Of a stretch of 64,000 nucleotides of DNA, positions 55,190-63,889 are shown piece after piece. A program made the position numbers and the translations under genes. The notes beneath the pieces were generated by a model. It had not been told where the DNA came from, did no database searches, and was given only the letters and a program-made list of their open reading frames with translations. This stretch comes from Formosa sp. Hel3_A1_48 (lineage in GTDB: Bacteria; Bacteroidota; Bacteroidia; Flavobacteriales; Flavobacteriaceae): contig NZ_CP017259.1 of the NCBI RefSeq assembly GCF_001735715.1, forward strand, positions 551,001 through 615,000. Reading direction: 5' to 3'. The first letter of the stretch is position 1. Every line of letters starts with the position of its first letter.

Positions 55190-56407
55190 TTACAGCACTT
55201 CGGCTACAACAAAAGTACTGCCGCCAACAAAAATTAAATCTTGCTCTTTGGCTTCTGCCTTTGCAGTACTGAATGCCTCATTTACAGATGAATAGACTTG
55301 GCCATTACACCCTTTTTCTTTAAAAATTTGGGCTATTGTTTCAGCTTCTAATCCTCTAGGCACATTGGGCTTACAAAAGTAATATTTAGCATCAACTGGA
55401 AATAAATTTACTAATTTTCCAACCGATTTGTCCCGAACCATTCCAAGTACAATATGTAAAGAATCATATGATCTACTTAAAAGTTGGTTTAATACCAAAC
55501 TCAACCCCTCCATGTTATGAGCCGTATCGCAAATAATTTTTGGGGTTTCAGAAAGCACTTCCCATCGTCCTCGCAAACCTGTGTTTTTTTGTACATTCAA
55601 GAACCCATTTTGAATATGTTCTTCACTAATCTTGTGGCCTCTTGCTTGTAAAAGCTTAATCGTCTGTAATACAGTCTTTATATTTTTTTTCTGATAATTC
55701 CCCCGAAGACTGCAAGGAAAAGTTTTGTGTATGGACACATCAGCAAAATAAATATTTGCATTTAAATTATTTGCTTTTTGTTTAAAAATAGATTGTACTT
55801 CGTCTTGAGTTTCTCCGATGACAATAGGGGTGTTTTCTTTAATAATCCCCGCTTTTTCAGCTGCGATTTCTTGTAAAGTATCTCCCAAAAACTGGGTATG
55901 GTCTAAACCAATATTAGTGATTACAGAAACCTCTGGTGAAATAATATTTGTAGAATCTAATCGTCCTCCAAGACCTACCTCTATAATAGCAATATCAACA
56001 TTTTCTTTTTCAAAATATGAAAAAGCCATTCCTACGGTCATTTCAAAAAATGAAAGTTGATGGTCTTCTAAAAACGCTTTTTGATGTGCTACAAATTCAA
56101 CCACAAATTGTTCTGAAATCGTAGCGCCATTAATTTTGATACGCTCGCGGAAATTCTTTAAGTGAGGTGAAGTGTATAGACCTACTTTGAATCCTGCTTC
56201 TTGTAAAATAGCCGCAATCATGTGTGCAGTAGATCCTTTTCCATTTGTTCCGCCAACATGTACCGACTTGAACTTCCGTTCAGGGTAATTGAGTTGAGCT
56301 GACAATTTCAAAGTTCGACTCAAATCTTCTTTGTAGGCTGCTCCACCCTGTTGTTGATACATGGGCAATCTTGAAAACATCCAAGCTGTAGTTTCTTTAT
56401 AATTCAT
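55190..56407 (-). CDS. folC: Bifunctional folylpolyglutamate synthase/dihydrofolate synthase
   Basis: A 405-residue Mur-ligase-like enzyme that makes dihydrofolate from dihydropteroate and adds glutamates to folates. The ATP loop is VHVGGTNGKGSTAHMIA. VITNIGLDHTQFLGDTLQEIA and AEKAGIIK are FolC signatures, and the C-terminal domain starts near ICDTAHNMEGL. The frame opens at 56422, but the ATG at 56407 lies just beside the stop of the tonB gene and is preferred. It ends the exbB-exbD-tonB-folC operon. Confidence 0.94.
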   Translation of the reverse strand: MNYKETTAWMFSRLPMYQQQGGAAYKEDLSRTLKLSAQLNYPERKFKSVHVGGTNGKGSTAHMIAAILQEAGFKVGLYTSPHLKNFRERIKINGATISEQFVVEFVAHQKAFLEDHQLSFFEMTVGMAFSYFEKENVDIAIIEVGLGGRLDSTNIISPEVSVITNIGLDHTQFLGDTLQEIAAEKAGIIKENTPIVIGETQDEVQSIFKQKANNLNANIYFADVSIHKTFPCSLRGNYQKKNIKTVLQTIKLLQARGHKISEEHIQNGFLNVQKNTGLRGRWEVLSETPKIICDTAHNMEGLSLVLNQLLSRSYDSLHIVLGMVRDKSVGKLVNLFPVDAKYYFCKPNVPRGLEAETIAQIFKEKGCNGQVYSSVNEAFSTAKAEAKEQDLIFVGGSTFVVAEVL

Positions 56408-56408
56408 C

Positions 56409-57251
56409 TTATTGACGTACACTAAACTCTACAATAACAAAACCAATTTGTTTAAACGGAGCTTTAGAATCGGCAGGCCACTTATGAGCAAGTGCTGTTT
56501 TTCTGGCAGCTTCATAAAGACAAATATCGCCTGTTGTTCCTTGTTTCCCTGCTGTAGCATTGGTCACTACGCCGTTTTGATTGACATAAATTTCAACTAC
56601 TACGCGACCTTCCTCATCGCAGTCGGGAATAAACTTAGTTTTTGTGGGAGTACCGCGCCCATTAAGCCCATAACCAACACCTCCAGTACCACTACCAGGA
56701 CTACCAAAATAGCTCGGCGCGTAAGGGTCCCCGTTGAGCTGACCTTTATCTCCAATAATATCGTCATCGCCTTCTGATCCAGAGGTGTTTCCGTTGTCGG
56801 CTCCAATCCCCCCCATTAGGTCGTCTAAAGCCTTTTTCTTGCGTTCTTTCGCTTCATTTTCCTTTCGAATACGCTCGGCATCTGCTTTAGCTTTTGCTTC
56901 TTCCTCAACTTGCTTTTTTAAGGCTTCTTGATCTACTTTCTTTACTGCTATAGCCGCTTCTTCATCTGAAGTTAATACCTCCTCAGTACTATTTGAAATA
57001 GACTCCGAGGCTACAGCTGTTTTAGTTTCATTGGGTTCGGGAATATCTTCATTGTTTGTAGGGGTGGGTGTTTGGGTTTGCTTAGTACCACTTCCAAAAT
57101 CGGTAGTGCCAAAATTTACCGCTACGCCGTATTCTTCAGGGGGATCCATATAAGGCGGTCCTACAATAAAGAGTAATAGAATTAATAGAAGAGCGATCAG
57201 CGCCGTAAGTCGTGCTGAGTGGCGTTCTTGTTTCGTTCTAAAATACTTCAT
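56409..57251 (-). CDS. tonB: TonB-like energy transducer
   Basis: A 280-residue protein with one N-terminal membrane helix (about residues 15-33) and a Pro/Thr/Glu-rich region. A charged coiled-coil stretch (KKQVEEEAKAKADAERIRKE) and a Gly/Asp-rich stretch follow. The C-terminal TonB domain has VVVEIYVNQNGVVTNATAG and ends VIVEFSVRQ. It should transmit proton motive force from ExbB/ExbD to outer-membrane receptors such as SusC-like transporters; a TolA-like role is also possible. ExbD is 1 bp upstream. Confidence 0.9.
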   Translation of the reverse strand: MKYFRTKQERHSARLTALIALLLILLLFIVGPPYMDPPEEYGVAVNFGTTDFGSGTKQTQTPTPTNNEDIPEPNETKTAVASESISNSTEEVLTSDEEAAIAVKKVDQEALKKQVEEEAKAKADAERIRKENEAKERKKKALDDLMGGIGADNGNTSGSEGDDDIIGDKGQLNGDPYAPSYFGSPGSGTGGVGYGLNGRGTPTKTKFIPDCDEEGRVVVEIYVNQNGVVTNATAGKQGTTGDICLYEAARKTALAHKWPADSKAPFKQIGFVIVEFSVRQ

Positions 57252-57252
57252 C

Positions 57253-57645
57253 TTAATTGGGTTTTACCGCTAAAATGACTTTAAACTTATTACGGTTAGC
57301 AATATCCATAACCCGAACAACATTTTCTACCGGAACAGATTTTTCAGCACGCAAAATGAGTGTTGGTGTTTGTTCTGCTTTCAATACAGAAATGAGTTCT
57401 GTTTCCAATTGAGTATCGCTGACTTGCCTTTGGTCAATGAAATACGAAAGGTCTTTTTTAATACTGACCGAAACTGCTTTCTTATTTTCTGTTTTTCCAG
57501 CGGCTTTGGGCAATAGAATATCTATGGCGTTTGTAGTGACCAATGTTGAAGCTAACATAAAGAAAATCAATAACAAGAAAACAATGTCCGTCATGGAGGA
57601 CATATTGAATTCGGGAGTGATTTTATTTCTTCCGCGAATATTCAT
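57253..57645 (-). CDS. exbD: Biopolymer transporter ExbD
   Basis: A 130-residue protein with one membrane helix (MTDIVFLLLIFFMLASTLV) holding the aspartate needed for proton movement. The C-terminal periplasmic domain has TLILRAEKSVPVENVV. It pairs with ExbB to energise TonB or a Tol-like protein. The start codon overlaps the stop of exbB by one base. Confidence 0.95.
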   Translation of the reverse strand: MNIRGRNKITPEFNMSSMTDIVFLLLIFFMLASTLVTTNAIDILLPKAAGKTENKKAVSVSIKKDLSYFIDQRQVSDTQLETELISVLKAEQTPTLILRAEKSVPVENVVRVMDIANRNKFKVILAVKPN

Positions 57646-58358
57646 TAGTGTGTTGGCTCGTTAAGAAGGTCTAAAAACTCAACAGAGTTGGCTTCCATGT
57701 TATACACCACTTTATTGGTCCGACTTACCAAGTGATTAAAAGCAATATAAGCAACAATTCCAACAAGAAGACCAGCAACAGTAGTCGTCATGGCAGTATA
57801 AAGGCCGTCAGCCAAAAGTTTGATATCGATTTGTCCTCCTGAGTTAGCAATTTCAAAAATAGAAAGGATCATCCCGATCACAGTCCCTAAAAAGCCAATC
57901 ATAGGAGCTGCACCAGAAATTGTCGCCAATACACTTACATTTTTTTCAAGAGAATAAACCTCCAATCGCCCTGCATTTTCAATGGCTGAATTGATATCAG
58001 CCAAGGGTCGACCTATGCGAGATATCCCCTTTTGAATCAAACGTGAAACAGGTGAATTTTCCTGAGCACACAAAAGTTTTGCAGCTTCAATTTTTCCACT
58101 GCTCACATGATCCTTAATTTCATTCATAAAATTCGGATCAACTTTGGATGCAGATTTTATGGTAAATAAACGTTCAAAATAAATATAAAGCGCTACCACC
58201 AATAAGACAAAAAGCAGAGCGATAATTAGTTGACCAGCTGTGCCTCCGCTTTTAATTAATTCAATAATTGATAATGTTTTTTCTACAGATTCAGGTTCCT
58301 TCAGGGGAACGGATTGGGTTTGAAACATACTCAAATTCATAATTAAATGTGTAATCAT
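57645..58358 (-). CDS. exbB: ExbB/TolQ/MotA-family proton channel protein
   Basis: A 237-residue protein with three membrane helices. The first is near residue 45 and a cytoplasmic domain follows. The other two include GAAPMIGFLGTVIGMILSIF and YTAMTTTVAGLLVGIVAY, the conserved channel segments. It forms the proton-driven motor with ExbD. ATGs at 58358, 58340 and 58328 are all possible starts. It is the first gene of the exbB-exbD-tonB-folC operon and the only ExbB in the window. Confidence 0.93.
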   Translation of the reverse strand: MITHLIMNLSMFQTQSVPLKEPESVEKTLSIIELIKSGGTAGQLIIALLFVLLVVALYIYFERLFTIKSASKVDPNFMNEIKDHVSSGKIEAAKLLCAQENSPVSRLIQKGISRIGRPLADINSAIENAGRLEVYSLEKNVSVLATISGAAPMIGFLGTVIGMILSIFEIANSGGQIDIKLLADGLYTAMTTTVAGLLVGIVAYIAFNHLVSRTNKVVYNMEANSVEFLDLLNEPTH

Positions 58359-58396
58359 ATATGATGTTAAACGTAGTCCTTAAAGAAAACGTATGT

Positions 58397-59773
58397 TTAG
58401 AATAAAGTTCTTGTAAAGAAAAAGACCAATGCCCCTGCAATGAATCCAACAAAAGCAAGCCAGGATATCTTTTTCAAATACCAGAAAAAGTTGATTTTCT
58501 CCATTCCCATAGCAACTACACCAGCTGCCGAACCAATGATTAGCATACTTCCGCCTGTACCAGCAGAATAGGCAATAAAATGCCATAGAATATTGTCGGC
58601 AGGTTCAGAAAACATTCCCAAAGAGGCAGCCACAAGAGGTACATTGTCTATAACTGCGGAACCAACACCTAAAAGCAGTACTACCAAATCTGAAACTTGA
58701 GCACCGGTAACTTCAGAACCTATGTGAGGAGTCGATTCTTTTAGCCAATCGGCAAAACCAAACAAAATACCTAAGGATTCTAAGGCAGCTACGGCCATTA
58801 AAATTCCCAAGAAAAATAAGATACTGGGTAATTCTATTTTAGATAATGAATAGTGTACTGGACTAACATGGACTTTATTTTCTAATGCTTCTAGACTAAA
58901 TTTCGCTGAGCTATAAATTTCGGCAAAAACAGCCACAACACCCAAAGAAAGCATCATTCCAACATAGGGTGGTAAATGGGTAACCATTTTGAAAATTGGA
59001 ACAAATATAATTGCTGCAAGCCCTAAATAAAGCATGGTGCTACTGAAGCGCCCTGGGGCCAGGTCTTGGCTTTGATCGACTTCTAAATTGCCTTTAAAAA
59101 CAGAAAGTCTGGACGCCAAAAATGTGGGCAGCAACATGCATGCCAGTGAGGGCAACAACAAATAACCAAACAAACGCGGGGTGGACACTTTATCAGCAAT
59201 CCACAACATAGTGGTTGTAACATCTCCAATAGGGGAAAACGCACCACCAGCGTTAGCCGAGATCACAATAAGACCCGCAAACCACAATCGAATATTGCGG
59301 TCTTTAACAAGTTTTTGAAGCAAAGAAATCAAAACAATCGTGGCGGTAAGATTATCAATTATAGCAGATAAAACAAAAGCAAGTGAACAAAAAATCCAAA
59401 GTAAGTTTGTTTTCTTTTTTGTTTTAATAAAATTCTTAATTGTAGCAAAACCATTGAAATAGGCAATAATTTCGACTATAGTCATCGCACCCAGAAGAAA
59501 AACTAAAATCTCAGCCGTTTTGCCCAAGTGATGAAGTAAACTCTCTTCCAGAATATGCATTTTATCATCATGATTAAGAAACTCAAAATTATTTAGCAGC
59601 GCATGCTTTGAGGAATCAAACCATGCATCAAAATCATCAATTCCAAACGAAATAAATGCCCAGCTGATGGCCATCATAATAAGCGCAGGAATGAGTTTGT
59701 CAATTTTTAAGCTATGTTCTAGGGTGATGGCTAAATATCCAGCAACAAAAACAAAAATGATAATGGTATCCAT
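58397..59773 (-). CDS. nhaD: Sodium/proton antiporter, NhaD type
   Basis: A 458-residue inner-membrane protein with about 12 helices. Motifs resembling NhaD are SAIIDNLTATIVLISLL, SANAGGAFSPIGDVTTTMLW and GVGSAVIDNVPLVAASLGMF, with the paired DN residues. NhaD exports Na+ or Li+ in exchange for protons, mainly at alkaline pH, and is common in marine bacteria. It lies just upstream of the exbB operon on the same strand, 38 bp away, so a shared transcript is possible. Confidence 0.94.
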   Translation of the reverse strand: MDTIIIFVFVAGYLAITLEHSLKIDKLIPALIMMAISWAFISFGIDDFDAWFDSSKHALLNNFEFLNHDDKMHILEESLLHHLGKTAEILVFLLGAMTIVEIIAYFNGFATIKNFIKTKKKTNLLWIFCSLAFVLSAIIDNLTATIVLISLLQKLVKDRNIRLWFAGLIVISANAGGAFSPIGDVTTTMLWIADKVSTPRLFGYLLLPSLACMLLPTFLASRLSVFKGNLEVDQSQDLAPGRFSSTMLYLGLAAIIFVPIFKMVTHLPPYVGMMLSLGVVAVFAEIYSSAKFSLEALENKVHVSPVHYSLSKIELPSILFFLGILMAVAALESLGILFGFADWLKESTPHIGSEVTGAQVSDLVVLLLGVGSAVIDNVPLVAASLGMFSEPADNILWHFIAYSAGTGGSMLIIGSAAGVVAMGMEKINFFWYLKKISWLAFVGFIAGALVFFFTRTLF

Positions 59774-59854
59774 AATGTAAAAACTAGGAAAATAATAAAG
59801 TTAAACCAATTATTTTTTAAGATGCTCACAAATATAATAAAACATTTTAGGCAT

Positions 59855-60928
59855 TTAATATTTAGTAGGTAAATAAATTTCGCCACTACTGTGGTCTTTA
59901 CTCGCACCTGTAACACTCTGTAGGCAATTGACTTCGTTACGGAGTTTCAAAACCCCTAAAAATCCAAAAATTAACGCCTCTTTGTAATGTACTAAATCGA
60001 GGTTAGAAACTTGAATTTTGTAACCCACATGAGCCCCAATTCGTGCCAGTAAAAAAGTATTGAGTACACCACCTCCTGTGTATAGTCCATTACTCAATTT
60101 GTTCTGTTTTAATGTATCAGAAATTTGTATTGCGGTGTGTTCTACTAGAGTTCTAAGTATTGAATTTATGTCGATACCGCATTGATCTAAAAGTGGGTAA
60201 ACTTCACATTTTAACCACTCCAGACCAAGGGATTTAGGAGGTTGTTTTTTATAAAAATCAAGTCTATTCAGCGCGGCTAAAAGTGGCTCATTTAAGGTTC
60301 CTTGAGCCGCCAATACTCCCCCTTCGTCATATGCAAAACCCAAAGATTTAACATAATGATTTAGAGGAAGATTTGCTGGGCAAATATCAAAAGCAAGGCG
60401 ATGGTGCTGTTTTTGAAATGAAATATTAGCAAAGCCTCCTAGGTTTAAGCAAAAATCATATTCCGAAAATAGGAATGCATCGCCAACAGGGACTAGTGGC
60501 GCGCCCTGCCCACCCATAGCTACGTCCTGAGCACGAAAATCACAAACAAGGGTCTGTTGAATATAATCGGCTAATTGGGGTAGGTTGCCAATTTGTAATG
60601 TGAGCCCCTTTTCAGGTTGGTGAAAAACAGTATGTCCATGACTGCAAACAGCATCTAAATTTATAATGCTGTGTTTTTGAATAAAATTATTGATTTCAAA
60701 ACCTAAATACTTTGTATAATCATAATTCAATTGATTTAATTGATCAGCTTTTAGTGCAATTGAAGTACTCAATCGCGCTTTCATATCTTCTGAATACAGC
60801 AATGTTTCTGCGGCCAAAATACGAAAAGACCAAGCCTCTTTTTTTGAAAACTCAGCCCAACAAAGGTCAATACCATCCAAGGAAGTCCCGGACATCACAC
60901 CAATAGCATTGTAAGTTTTTCTTGTCAT
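59855..60928 (-). CDS. anmK: Anhydro-N-acetylmuramic acid kinase
   Basis: A 357-residue sugar kinase that phosphorylates and opens 1,6-anhydro-MurNAc for cell-wall recycling. Signatures are IGVMSGTSLDGIDLCW at the N-terminus, CSHGHTVFHQPEKG, GGQGAPLVPVGDAFLF and LNLGGFANISF. TGGGVLNTFLLARI and YKEALIFGFLGVL follow near the end. Length is typical. It diverges from the acyl-CoA dehydrogenase gene. Confidence 0.96.
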   Translation of the reverse strand: MTRKTYNAIGVMSGTSLDGIDLCWAEFSKKEAWSFRILAAETLLYSEDMKARLSTSIALKADQLNQLNYDYTKYLGFEINNFIQKHSIINLDAVCSHGHTVFHQPEKGLTLQIGNLPQLADYIQQTLVCDFRAQDVAMGGQGAPLVPVGDAFLFSEYDFCLNLGGFANISFQKQHHRLAFDICPANLPLNHYVKSLGFAYDEGGVLAAQGTLNEPLLAALNRLDFYKKQPPKSLGLEWLKCEVYPLLDQCGIDINSILRTLVEHTAIQISDTLKQNKLSNGLYTGGGVLNTFLLARIGAHVGYKIQVSNLDLVHYKEALIFGFLGVLKLRNEVNCLQSVTGASKDHSSGEIYLPTKY

Positions 60929-60951
60929 ATAATTAAAAATAGGGGTTCAAA

Positions 60952-60982
60952 TTGATAATATTCTAATATTCAACTATATTTG
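60952..60982 (+). promoter_or_regulatory. Promoter for the acyl-CoA dehydrogenase gene
   Basis: TTG (60952-60954), 20 bases, then TATATTTG (60975-60982) fit the Bacteroidota consensus, 35 bp before the ATG. Confidence 0.7.
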
Positions 60983-61017
60983 TAGGACATTTTTAAGAAT
61001 AATTAAATTTAATTTTA

Positions 61018-62160
61018 ATGCACTTTAATCTATCGGATGAACAAATCATGGTGCGAGAGGCCGCACGAGAGTTTGCCCAAACAGAACTCCTTCCTGGAGT
61101 CATCGCACGGGATGAAGCGCAGGAGTTTCCTGACAATTTAGTGAAAAAAATGGGAGCATTAGGATTTATGGGGATCATGGTTTCACCAAAATATGGGGGC
61201 AGCGGTATGGATACACTTACTTATGCTCTTATCATGGAAGAATTATCCAAAGTTGATGCTTCAGCAAGTGTTATGGTTTCTGTTAATAACTCACTTGTTT
61301 GTTATGGCTTGGAAGCCTATGGTAGCGACTCTCAAAAAGAAAAATACTTACCCAAATTGGCAGCTGGCGAATGGATTGGAGCATTTTGTTTAAGTGAACC
61401 GGAAGCAGGTAGCGACGCTACCTCTCAAAGCACTACCGCTATAGACAAAGGTGATTATTATCTATTAAATGGCACAAAAAATTGGATTACAAATGGTGGT
61501 CGAGCGCAAATATACTTAGTCGTTGCACAAACCGATCGAAATAAAGGCCATAAAGGCATTAATGCATTTATATTGGAGCGGGACATGCCTGGCTTTGAAG
61601 TAGGTCCAAAAGAAAATAAGCTTGGAATTCGCGGAAGCGATACGCATACCTTGCAATTTAATGATGTTAAAATACCTAAAGAAAACCGTATAGGTGAAGA
61701 CGGATTTGGATTCAAATTCGCTATGAAAACCTTGTCTGGAGGACGCATTGGGATCGCTGCTCAGGCACTTGGAATTGCAGCTGGAGCATACGAATTATCT
61801 CTGAAATATTCAAAAGAACGGAAAGCATTTGGAACGGAGATAAGCAACCACCAAGCTATTGCGTTTAAGTTAGCAGAAATGGCTACTGATATTGAAGCGG
61901 CAAGGCTATTGGTATACAAAGCGGCCAGGGATAAAGATATAGGAAATAAGTATGACACATCGAGTGCAATGGCCAAATTATATGCTTCCAAAGTGGCAAT
62001 GCAACATACGGTCGAAGCAGTACAAATACATGGCGGAAATGGCTTTGTAAAAGACTACCATGTAGAGCGTTTGATGCGGGATGCTAAAATTACTCAAATT
62101 TATGAAGGCACTTCTGAAATTCAAAAAATTGTAATTTCAAGAGCGGTTCTTAAAGATTAA
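61018..62160 (+). CDS. Acyl-CoA dehydrogenase
   Basis: A 380-residue FAD enzyme that introduces the alpha-beta double bond of acyl-CoA, transferring electrons to ETF. Signatures are AFCLSEPEAGSDATS, NGTKNWITNGG, KLGIRGSDTHTL, and the C-terminal IYEGTSEIQKIVISR, which holds the likely catalytic glutamate of short-chain enzymes. VEAVQIHGGNGF is typical of the family. The length and catalytic position suggest a short- or medium-chain enzyme; the exact substrate is open. It stands as a single unit with its own promoter. Confidence 0.94.
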   Translation: MHFNLSDEQIMVREAAREFAQTELLPGVIARDEAQEFPDNLVKKMGALGFMGIMVSPKYGGSGMDTLTYALIMEELSKVDASASVMVSVNNSLVCYGLEAYGSDSQKEKYLPKLAAGEWIGAFCLSEPEAGSDATSQSTTAIDKGDYYLLNGTKNWITNGGRAQIYLVVAQTDRNKGHKGINAFILERDMPGFEVGPKENKLGIRGSDTHTLQFNDVKIPKENRIGEDGFGFKFAMKTLSGGRIGIAAQALGIAAGAYELSLKYSKERKAFGTEISNHQAIAFKLAEMATDIEAARLLVYKAARDKDIGNKYDTSSAMAKLYASKVAMQHTVEAVQIHGGNGFVKDYHVERLMRDAKITQIYEGTSEIQKIVISRAVLKD

Positions 62161-62212
62161 AAAGCGAAGCAAAATTTTACTTACTTTGTACGCCTAAAAC
62201 AAACTTAGGTTG

Positions 62213-63010
62213 ATGTGCGATTCCACTACAGATTATGGCTTGCTTTCCGTTGTAGTCCCTTTATTCAACGAAGCCAAAAACGTACAACCTTTGGTGAACG
62301 CTATAGAGCGAGCGTTAAATCAATTTGAATACGAGCTTATCTTAGTCGATGACGGCTCAACAGATGATACTTTTGAGCAATTAAAACTACTCACCCATAG
62401 CCATTGTGTAGTCCTAAGACTAAAATACAACTATGGGCAAAGCATGGCTTTGGCATTGGGAATTGATGAGGCTAAAGGAAATTATATCGCAACAATCGAT
62501 GGAGACCTACAGAACGATCCAGCTGATATCCCAAAACTAATTGACAAAGCACATAATGAACAGTGGGATATTGTCTCGGGAATTAGAGCAAAACGACAAG
62601 ATTCGTTTTGGAAAACTATACCTTCCAATCTGGCAAACACCTTGATTCGTAAGCTAACCAAAATTGACATTAAAGACCACGGCTGCGCTCTCAAAGTAAT
62701 AACAAAAAAGACGGCCAAAAATTTACCTTTACACAAAGGAATGCACCGCTTTATTTGCTTATTGGCGATACTGAATGATGCACGAGTAACTCAAGTATCA
62801 ATACGGCATAATGCCAGGCAGAGCGGGGTGTCAAAATACGGACTGGAACGAACTTTTAAAGTAATTAATGATATTTTCACTCTCTTAATTTGGCAAAAAT
62901 TTAAACAAAACAGCTATAGTTGTATTGGTCTTTGGTTGCTCCGCAACCAACGTGAACCTGTCCAAATTCCCCATTACACCAAATACAAAACCAATACAAA
63001 AAGCATTTAG
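62213..63010 (+). CDS. Family 2 glycosyltransferase, polyprenyl-phosphate (DPM/GtrB) type, short form
   Basis: A 265-residue GT-A enzyme. The N-terminal motif VVPLFNEAKNV, the nucleotide-binding LVDDGSTDDTFE and the metal site TIDGDLQNDPADI are clear. KYNYGQSMALALGI and QSGVSKYGLERTFKV are typical of dolichol/undecaprenyl-phosphate sugar transferases. Most bacterial relatives then have two C-terminal membrane helices. Here the sequence ends about 45 residues after KYGL with a polar tail, so it is a soluble form or a truncated gene. The ATG at 62213 is used rather than the TTG 3 bp upstream. Confidence 0.87.
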   Translation: MCDSTTDYGLLSVVVPLFNEAKNVQPLVNAIERALNQFEYELILVDDGSTDDTFEQLKLLTHSHCVVLRLKYNYGQSMALALGIDEAKGNYIATIDGDLQNDPADIPKLIDKAHNEQWDIVSGIRAKRQDSFWKTIPSNLANTLIRKLTKIDIKDHGCALKVITKKTAKNLPLHKGMHRFICLLAILNDARVTQVSIRHNARQSGVSKYGLERTFKVINDIFTLLIWQKFKQNSYSCIGLWLLRNQREPVQIPHYTKYKTNTKSI

Positions 63011-63417
63011 TTATAAGAGATAGTATAGACTAACTTAGATACAGTAATGTATTGATACATATTTTTTTATATCTTTAAGGTTGAAATTACGCCACTAACT
63101 TAAAACTAAATAATTCAATACTCAATAATTATTTTAGTAGGCTATATTTTGGACCACAAGCCACCAACCATATTTAGCTCGAAATAAGTCTAATACCCAA
63201 ATCAATGAGCTTAACTTATTCTTCTAATAAGAAGCCTCAGACAATAACCCTAGTCCAAGCAAAAAACAGCAAATGCTTAAAAAAAGCGGGGAAATGATAT
63301 ATACCATCTTAAACCCAGAATTAGTAAAAGGAAATTCTAGCGAGATCTCTATAGAGCTTAACATTGCTATGATAGAAATAAAACACACCATCAAAAAAAC
63401 AATAAATCTAAATCTCT
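63011..63417. other. About 400 bp without a supported gene
   Basis: A+T-rich sequence between the glycosyltransferase gene and the PH-like gene. It contains short inverted repeats (ATGTAT/ATACAT around 63047-63060 and CTTATT/AATAAG around 63213-63229). A 62-codon open frame (63273-63461) overlaps the next gene and has no recognisable features. No tRNA, insertion sequence or clear promoter was seen; a remnant of a lost gene is possible. Confidence 0.4.
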
Positions 63418-63777
63418 ATGATTACATACACTCTAAAAACCAAACCCGAGCTTACTTTTGAATTTGAGGTGAACCACTTTAGTATTACGGATGATGGCCA
63501 ACCCCAAAACAATGGGAGCTATACCTATAATAAATTAAAAAAAATAGAACTTCAAAAAGAGCAAAATGAATATGGTTTCTCATCAATAATTTGGATTTTA
63601 GAGCAAATTATTAGTGCGGGCTTGTTAGGTAAACTATATAAAACAAAGTCGTACTTAATATTAAATTTAGGCGATAAAAACATTAAAATATGGTTGAAAG
63701 GAGTTTCTATAAAAAAGGTAAAACACATGGTTAGTTTTATGCATAAAAAAAACCCCCACATTGCTGTGAGGGTTTAA
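63418..63777 (+). CDS. Hypothetical protein, possibly PH-like fold, ending in the rRNA terminator
   Basis: A 119-residue protein. Its pattern of short strands with a central hydrophobic segment (SSIIWILEQIISAGLLGKLY) and a closing helix (VKHMVSFMH) suggests a small PH-like or membrane-surface domain, which is only a guess. The last ten codons run through the stem of the hairpin that should terminate the opposing rRNA operon. No family is recognised and no promoter was found. It is either a real convergent gene or the remains of one. Confidence 0.5.
   Translation: MITYTLKTKPELTFEFEVNHFSITDDGQPQNNGSYTYNKLKKIELQKEQNEYGFSSIIWILEQIISAGLLGKLYKTKSYLILNLGDKNIKIWLKGVSIKKVKHMVSFMHKKNPHIAVRV
63742..63775 (-). 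terminator. Terminator of the rRNA operon
   Basis: On the minus strand, AAACCCTCACA, a four-base loop and TGTGGGGGTTT form an 11-bp stem with one T-G pair. A run of T follows. It lies just downstream of 5S rRNA. Confidence 0.8.
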
Positions 63778-63783
63778 TTAAAA

Positions 63784-63889
63784 AAGGCGGTGACCTACTC
63801 TTCCACAAGTGTAGTACCATCGGCGCTAATGGGCTTAACTGCTCTGTTCGGGATGGTAAGAGGTGAGCCCCATTGCAATAACCACCTTA
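63784..63889 (-). rRNA. 5S ribosomal RNA
   Basis: The minus strand reads as 5S rRNA. The outer helix AGGTGG/CCGCCT closes the molecule, and the conserved CCCATTAGCGCCGATGGTAC and TCCCGAACAGAGCAGTTAAG blocks are present. The ends are set by the helix and are good to a few bases. Confidence 0.92.

Noticed and set aside
63273..63461. 62-codon plus-strand open frame
   Set aside because: It overlaps the start of the more convincing 119-residue frame and has no family features.
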